From: Monosporascus cannonballus
Lineage: Eukaryota > Ascomycota > Sordariomycetes > Xylariales
DNA: 64,000 nucleotides
Direction of reading: 5' to 3'
Assembly: GCA_004154925.1 (NCBI GenBank)
Contig: QJNS01000268.1
Location: 1-64,000 of the forward strand
Part shown: piece after piece, positions 58,676-64,000 of the stretch
Numbering within the stretch: the stretch's first letter is position 1
Layout: every line of letters begins with the position of its first letter
Notes under the pieces: model-generated
Databases searched by the model: none
What the model was told of the DNA's origin: nothing
Seen by the model: the letters and a program-made list of their open reading frames with translations, nothing else
Translations under genes and position numbers: made by a program

Positions 58676-59441
58676 TATTTACACGATATGTCGCATTTCT
58701 TATCTTTTATTAAACTTGTAATAAGATTTTTTTAATTACAGTTTTTTTACTATTAAAACGATAATTTTTAATACGGCGAAAAGAATTAATCGAAATCCGA
58801 TATTATCGTCACGGCCGCACTACTCATTACATTCGTTATAACAATAAATATTTTCGACTATTTAATATTTGACGCCTGTTTTCAAAATATAGTATATACG
58901 GTATTATTTTAAAACTAAATTCAATAATATACGTAGCTAATGACTTAACACTTTCTTTTTGATATAGACGATTGCGAAGTTTACCGTTAATAACGTGATT
59001 TGTTATAGTAATAAATAGAAATATATCAAAAAAATTCTTTAAGGATAAAAGTCTAGCAAAGAAGAGGTCGTATTACGACCTAACTAAGACCGGTCTTAAG
59101 AACCGATCGGACCTATATAATAGATTAGGTGATTTGGAACTTTTTTAATATCCAAATTCTAATAAATCTATATAGAATTAAATATATTTAATAAATTCTA
59201 ACTCTAATAACGTTAAGACATAATAGAAATCCGTTTCAGTTTTAAGAAGATATATAAATATATTTGTTTCATAGTTTCAATGAATAATATTAGCTTATAA
59301 TGTAACTTCGTTACGTAAAATGCTGTTGGTATTACGCAATGAAATTAAGTTGTTTTATTACTTAGATTTTTACGATATTCTAACTAATATAAACTCTTAC
59401 GACCAAGATTTAATAGTTGGTTAAACTCTCTAGTCATTATA

Positions 59442-59768
59442 ACTTAACAAGGAGGCTATTTTATTAATATAGTTATTCTCTTATATATGGAGCCCAGCGT
59501 TTATTTAGAGTATTATAGGAATTCCAAAGCTTTTACATACTGTTGATAAAATGCAAGTCGACACTTCTTAGCTCTGCTTTACACGTTTTTCAATGCAAAT
59601 ACTTTCCGAGTGCTCTCTTTTTTCGTCTTAACTTCTTGTTAAAGCTATGCTTAATTTTCAAAGGATTGCAGATTAACTTCTCCAAAGCGGTCGAGCATGA
59701 AGTTATTGTAGATCGTCTATAGTTTACAATAAAAGCTTGCTATTTAACAACTGATGAAATATTGCTAA
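59442..59768. other. Unassigned sequence right of E4
   Basis: Moderately AT-rich, no open frame over 60 codons and no recognised repeat. Possibly the target into which E4 and the miniature element inserted. Confidence 0.4.
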
Positions 59769-59955
59769 TATCGTGGAATAAAGGTATCTGTGTTAGTCAT
59801 CAAGCTCTATAGCACCCGGAAAAACCTTATTCCGGCGCTTCCACAATATATAGAGAGCTTCCTAGCTACCGCTCCTTGGAGCTTAATTCTAGTTAAACAA
59901 TTATCATTTCCTATATTTTATGTAACCTTTTCTTGCGATCAGCCTAATTATGACA
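59769..59955 (+). mobile_element. 187-bp miniature element, RIP-altered copy 2
   Basis: Matches the insert in the kinase pseudogene along its full length in the same sense: TATCGTGGAATA, TTAGTCATCAAGCTC, CCTTATTCCGGCGC, TATATAGAGAGCTTCCTAG, TTCTAGTTA, ATGACA. Differences are mostly C-to-T and G-to-A. Equal length (188 and 187 bp) and shared ends define the element; flanking sequences are unrelated. Confidence 0.85.
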
Positions 59956-60029
59956 GTTATAAGCCCGGTGTTTTAGTTGCGCAAAATAATTATAGTTAAG
60001 TTAATCGCAACTTTTTATTTACTGATTTA

Positions 60030-63000
60030 AAATATTATATTGCCTATTAATATATTAGATGATTTTATTCCTAAGGACGTATTCCTTAAGGATCGCTTTA
60101 ATTACTTTAGCTAGTTTTTGTTTTTACGATTTAACGCTGTTTTACGCGGCGTATGGCATCTTATAAACCTTGATGTACCTGACGCGGATCGTTTTACGGG
60201 CCTTCGGGAAATCCTTTCGATCGAGAAGTATATTGTAAGGATTAATGCCAAAGCGAAAAAGCAATATCTAAAGGCATTAGCTTTTTGGAAAGGCTTTTAT
60301 ATTGATATCGTTTAACATGGACCTTTTCTAAAAGAGTTTAAGGAGTTACTCCTTGATGATTTCGAAAAAAAGTACGATAAGGATATCGAACGCCTTACGG
60401 AAGCCGTAGGAAAAGAGTAACGGGAAATTTCTAAAATTACTATCCGATACCTTAATATTTAGATATGGATTAACGTAATAATGGAAAGCCAGATTTTCAA
60501 AAACGCCTAAGCTGCCCTGGTTATCCAAGGAAAAATTACGGTATAGGATTTGCTTAGGGAACTGAAAGATTAGTTCGCCCTTTTTCTGCTAAGCACCATT
60601 TTAACGGTACGCGAGGATTACCGTAAAGCCCTGCCCCCAACTGAAATGGGCCATATAAAGCCTGATTAATGGCATTAAACTTGGTACGTTGCTTATACCA
60701 AAGCGAAGGTATATAACCTTTAGGAAGTTAAGAGGACGCTTGCGGCAAAGGATTTCCTGAACGTCGTAAAAAAACGTTTCGTACCAAATTGGGGGTAGCG
60801 GGAATTAGCTAACCTTATTAGGGATGATTTTTTGGCAGGTCTATAATAAACTTAAAGGAACTTGGAGATTAGTTTTCGGCTATATATTATAAAAACAAAT
60901 TAAGAGCCGAAATTAAAAAGCCCGGGATTTTTATTATTATATTATTAGGATTATAGTTTGAAACAAAAGCATTATCGCAACTTAATACAGGTTCCATTCC
61001 GTTAAATGCGTTTAAGAAAAAAGGGAATAAATATTTTTGCTTAATTACGTTAAATAAGACCCACTTATAGGAACCTAACGAATACGCTTATATGTATTTT
61101 GCGATTACGGGGGTAATTATCCGGAAGGTCCGTTACCTAAACCAAAAGAATATTAAGGGGATTCGTAAGCGATTTAAGTATAATCGGTGGAAAAAGTTTT
61201 ATAAGGACCTTATGAAACTTCCTAAATGGAAAAAAATTATTCGAGAGATTATGAAACGATTAGCGCTTACTTTTATTATGTAATTCAGCAGTATTACTGC
61301 GGCGTTTATCGATTTACGTACCCTTAATTTCCTTAATTTAGCTTTAGGAATTTATATTATTATTTATTTTGGTACGTACTTTTTATCTTAATTTACCTTG
61401 ATTAATAATTATGGAGCCAGGTATTTGGTGAACTTTAGAAACCTGTTCGTCCCCGGCACCTTTATACTTAATATTACGGGAAACATAATGGAAACGGGTA
61501 TTTTTTCGTTCCTGATTAGTGGTATAAAGTAAAAAGTAATTAAGGAAATATTGCATAAAACCTTTGGTAAGCCAAAGTATAATTTTATACTTAAAGATAT
61601 GGTAGTAATAAAAGGATTTTATATTAATATTATTTCAGAAGCTTTATTTCGTAAAGCTAAAATCTGGTATTACGGTCTGGATTGTTTCTTTAAAATGGGA
61701 AAGATTAGAGAAAATATTATTTTTGCGAAATTCTAATAATTATATAATTTAGCTTTTTTGAATATAAACCGTTTTCCTTTTATTCGAATATCCTATTAAT
61801 CATTTCGTAAAGCTTAGCTGGAATTTTAATGTATTTAACGATTAGTAGAAAAAAGGGAGAAAGGCCGTAAAGGTAATCGAAGGATTATTTACGCCCCCGT
61901 ATAGGAACAAAAGATCTTTGGTACTTAAAGTTAGGGCACCTAGGACCTATGGCGTTAAAATCGTTAAGAACGTTAAGAACGTTATTATAAAAGGGATAAC
62001 GCGCCGGAAATATAAGGCTTATGTTCGTACGTACGCCTTTTAGGTGATTTTAAGGCGTTTACTAAAAAGCTAAGCCCCTAAACCCTTTTAGCGTATTACG
62101 TAGAATTATTTTGATTATCTTGCGGGTTACGATAATTTTAGGTAGTTTTTCATAATTAAAGACGAATATAGTAAAAGCTTTTTCGTTTTTCCAATTAATA
62201 ATCGTACTTAAAAAACAGGGTTCCGGATTATTAGGGATTTTGAGCATTAAATACGCAAATAATATAGGTTTCTTATCTGCAAAATTAAGCAGGATAACTA
62301 TATTAGGATAATCGTAATAAACGGATATATAGCTTACCAAGTATGGTATATTAAAGAAAAAATTAAGCTTGAATTTCCGTCCTTATATATTAAAAAACCT
62401 ATGGGAAAAAGAAAGCGAACAGGCCAAAAACTGATTAATAAAGCTTTTAAAATAAGGTTGGGAGCAAATTTTCCTAAGGAGCTTTAGCCTAAAATAATAA
62501 AAGCAGCAGCGTAACTATATAATATAAGTCCGAATTACTTTTACGATTAACTTTTACTTAATAAGATATTCGTTTGTTGGTTTAAGCAATATTTTCGTTA
62601 GTACAGCTCTGCCGTAATTAATACGATTACCACAAGCTTTAGGCCCGATTAATCTGGGATCTTTGCATATAACGTACGAATATATCCGTTAACAAAAAAG
62701 CGAAAAGCAGAAATAAATAAGTAAGCACAAATACTTAAACCGAAAGTTTATATCGGATATCTGGTAAGATATTAAGCTTTTAATATTTACCGAATATGGG
62801 TACCCGATTTCCGTAAAATTATTATTACGCGTAACGTTACATTCGATAAGGATATTTTTTATTAGCTAAAAAAAGAAAAAAAAGCGTTCGCCTTAGTTAT
62901 AAGCCGGAAATTCGCATAAGATTTCCATATCTCTAAAAGCTTAGCTAAAAAAAAAAGATTTTCGAAATAATTAACGCATAAAATAATTTATATACTAATT

Positions 63001-64000
63001 ATAATACTTTAAAGAACGCAAAAAGCTTTAATCCCGAGCTTGAAAACTCGACGGGTGGCTAACCGGGGGGTTAAAACTCGGAGGTAAGGGAATTTGCGGG
63101 CAAAGCTGGAATTGATCGTGGATTTTTAACCCCTAAAAGCATTCTTGATTCGGAAAATAAGGTCCAGGGAAACGCTTAAGAAAGCGAGGTTTAGCTGCTT
63201 GTTAAAGCCGAGGCTCAGCTACTTACTAAAAGTATAGAGCCCGCGGAGCATCCGCAGGCTTACCGCGAGGAAAATAGCACGGAAGAAGCCTCCCGGGAAG
63301 TGCACTTAACGGGAACCATAGGTAAATCAGCCTATTCGCATATACCTAAAGTCAGGCTCGGGATTCCAATAGGTGAAGAAAATTCCGGTAATTAAAAAAG
63401 CTTTGCCTTCCGTACTTCCATATCTAAAAAAAAAGCAAAGGAAAATAACCGTAAGCATTTATTCGCAAAAATAAAAGGTTACGAAAATGAAAAAGTCCTG
63501 ATAATATTAAAAACGGCGGCGTTTATTCAGTAAATACCACCATAATTTACGGAAATAGCAAAATATAGTTAACCTTAATTCGAAACTGGGAAGAAGTTAA
63601 TTATTTATTCCCGTTATTACAATATATAGCAAAATAAGGATACGAAAAACTTTATACTTTTTATGTAATAATCGCGGTAAGGGTATTACAAAAAAATCTT
63701 AAAAAGTTAAGCGCAGTACCTGGCAATTCCAGAATTTACAAAAACCAGTTAATCAAGTCGCCTAAGCTTTAGAAGGATTTCGAAAAGTACCCTTTAAGGC
63801 AAACCTTTAAAGAGGATACTGAAAAAAAAATTAAGGCGTTTACGGAACGCGGAATATAAAAGAAAATACCGATTATATAAGTTAAGTCCAAATTAATCCC
63901 CTTAAAATAGGTTTTTATATATAAGTTCGATAAAAATAGCTAGCTGGAACGTTGCAAATTACGTATTTACGTACGCGGCGATCTCCAAAAAACCGATTCG
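60030..64000 (+). pseudogene. Copia-type retrotransposon, RIP-degraded, runs off the window
   Basis: Gag-like N-terminus from about 60060 (FNAVLRGVWHLINLDVPDAD, 60118-60315). Protease region 61410-61736 with YLVNFRNLFVPGTF and VVIKGFYINIISEALFRKAK, typical of Ty1/Copia. Late integrase signature near 62745-62880: VYIGYLV...NIYRIWVPDFRKI, then DKDIFY. RT begins at about 63910-64000 with FIYKFDKN...LERCK...RGDLQKTD. The Gag-PR-IN-RT order identifies Copia rather than Gypsy. Stops such as TAG for CAG and shifts are common, but CG-rich codons survive, so it is less degraded than E4. The 5' LTR was not identified; the 3' part is outside. Confidence 0.82.

Larger units (their letters stand above)
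47671..59441 (+). mobile_element. E4: Gypsy element, plus orientation, multiply interrupted
   Basis: LTRs lie at about 47671-48043 and 59071-59441, both beginning TATTACGACCTAA and parallel to the E3 LTR. Internal order matches E3: Gag (from about 48.06 kb), protease, RT (FDVIVMRYLDNIL near 55590), RNase H near 56.1 kb, integrase 56.8-57.9 kb, 3' region to 59.07 kb. Insertions inside: 50147-50351, 50352-52540, 52587-54586, 56415-56751, 57334-57460, 58552-58675. A 5-bp duplication is not visible (ATTAG versus ACTTA), so the exact ends or the original pairing are uncertain. More degraded than E3. Confidence 0.75.

Noticed and set aside
47666..59446. Target-site duplication for E4
   Set aside because: Left flank ATTAG and right flank ACTTA do not match even allowing transitions, so no duplication is claimed.

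Overview
The window is filamentous ascomycete (Pezizomycotina-type) nuclear DNA. Evidence: short GT-AG introns of 41-116 nt with CTAAC-like branch sites, a HET-NB-ARC-TPR receptor, a DUF3435/tyrosine-recombinase gene, a FunK1-type kinase, and transposons carrying dense C-to-T/G-to-A changes typical of repeat-induced point mutation (RIP). It has two compartments with a sharp edge near 19.85 kb. No rRNA, tRNA, CRISPR, plasmid or bacterial feature was seen.

Compartment 1 (1-19.85 kb, ordinary GC, sparse genes). A two-exon gene of unknown function (398-1732, -). A broken nuclease-fold-like gene (2089-2850, +). An 875-aa NLR, HET-NB-ARC-TPR (3110-5784, +), convergent with a five-exon 1179-aa gene (6149-10072, -) that joins a DUF3435 tyrosine-recombinase-like domain, a C2H2 zinc-finger block and tandem C-terminal chromo-like modules. 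Then a small secreted Cys-rich protein without an ATG (-), a norsolorinic-acid-reductase-like aldo/keto reductase (11713-13023, -), a secreted M43-type metalloprotease (14422-15309, -) and a FunK1 kinase pseudogene (16963-19594, -) broken by CAG-to-TAG stops, frameshifts and a 188-bp insertion. If the DUF3435 gene is a Starship captain, its cargo should run left from about 10 kb and include the NLR; no element boundary was located.

Compartment 2 (19.85-64 kb, very AT-rich) is a nested transposon graveyard. Target-site duplications fix the insertion order for most layers: Gypsy remnant E0 (20667-22513, TSD TTTAY); Gypsy E1 (23769-37592, TSD TTAGG), inserted in an older LTR and itself split by Gypsy E2 (26645-33307, TSD CTTAA) and an LTR (33889-34308, TSD GAACC); an old Gypsy relic hosting a TIR element (37792-38641) and Gypsy E3 (39819-46901, TSD TTGTT); Gypsy E4 (47671-59441), split by a PiggyBac-like transposon, a 2000-bp foldback element, two solo LTRs and a SINE-like insert; and a Copia element running off the right edge (about 60.0-64.0 kb). 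E1 and E2 have pol on the minus strand, E3 and E4 on the plus strand.

Main points: (i) the recombinase/zinc-finger/chromo fusion; (ii) a Cys-rich ORF antisense to pol just inside the 3' LTR of at least three Gypsy copies; (iii) a 188-bp miniature element present both in the kinase and in the AT-rich block; (iv) a foldback element with AT-degraded arms but a GC-normal loop. All functional assignments come from reading motifs; no database search was run.
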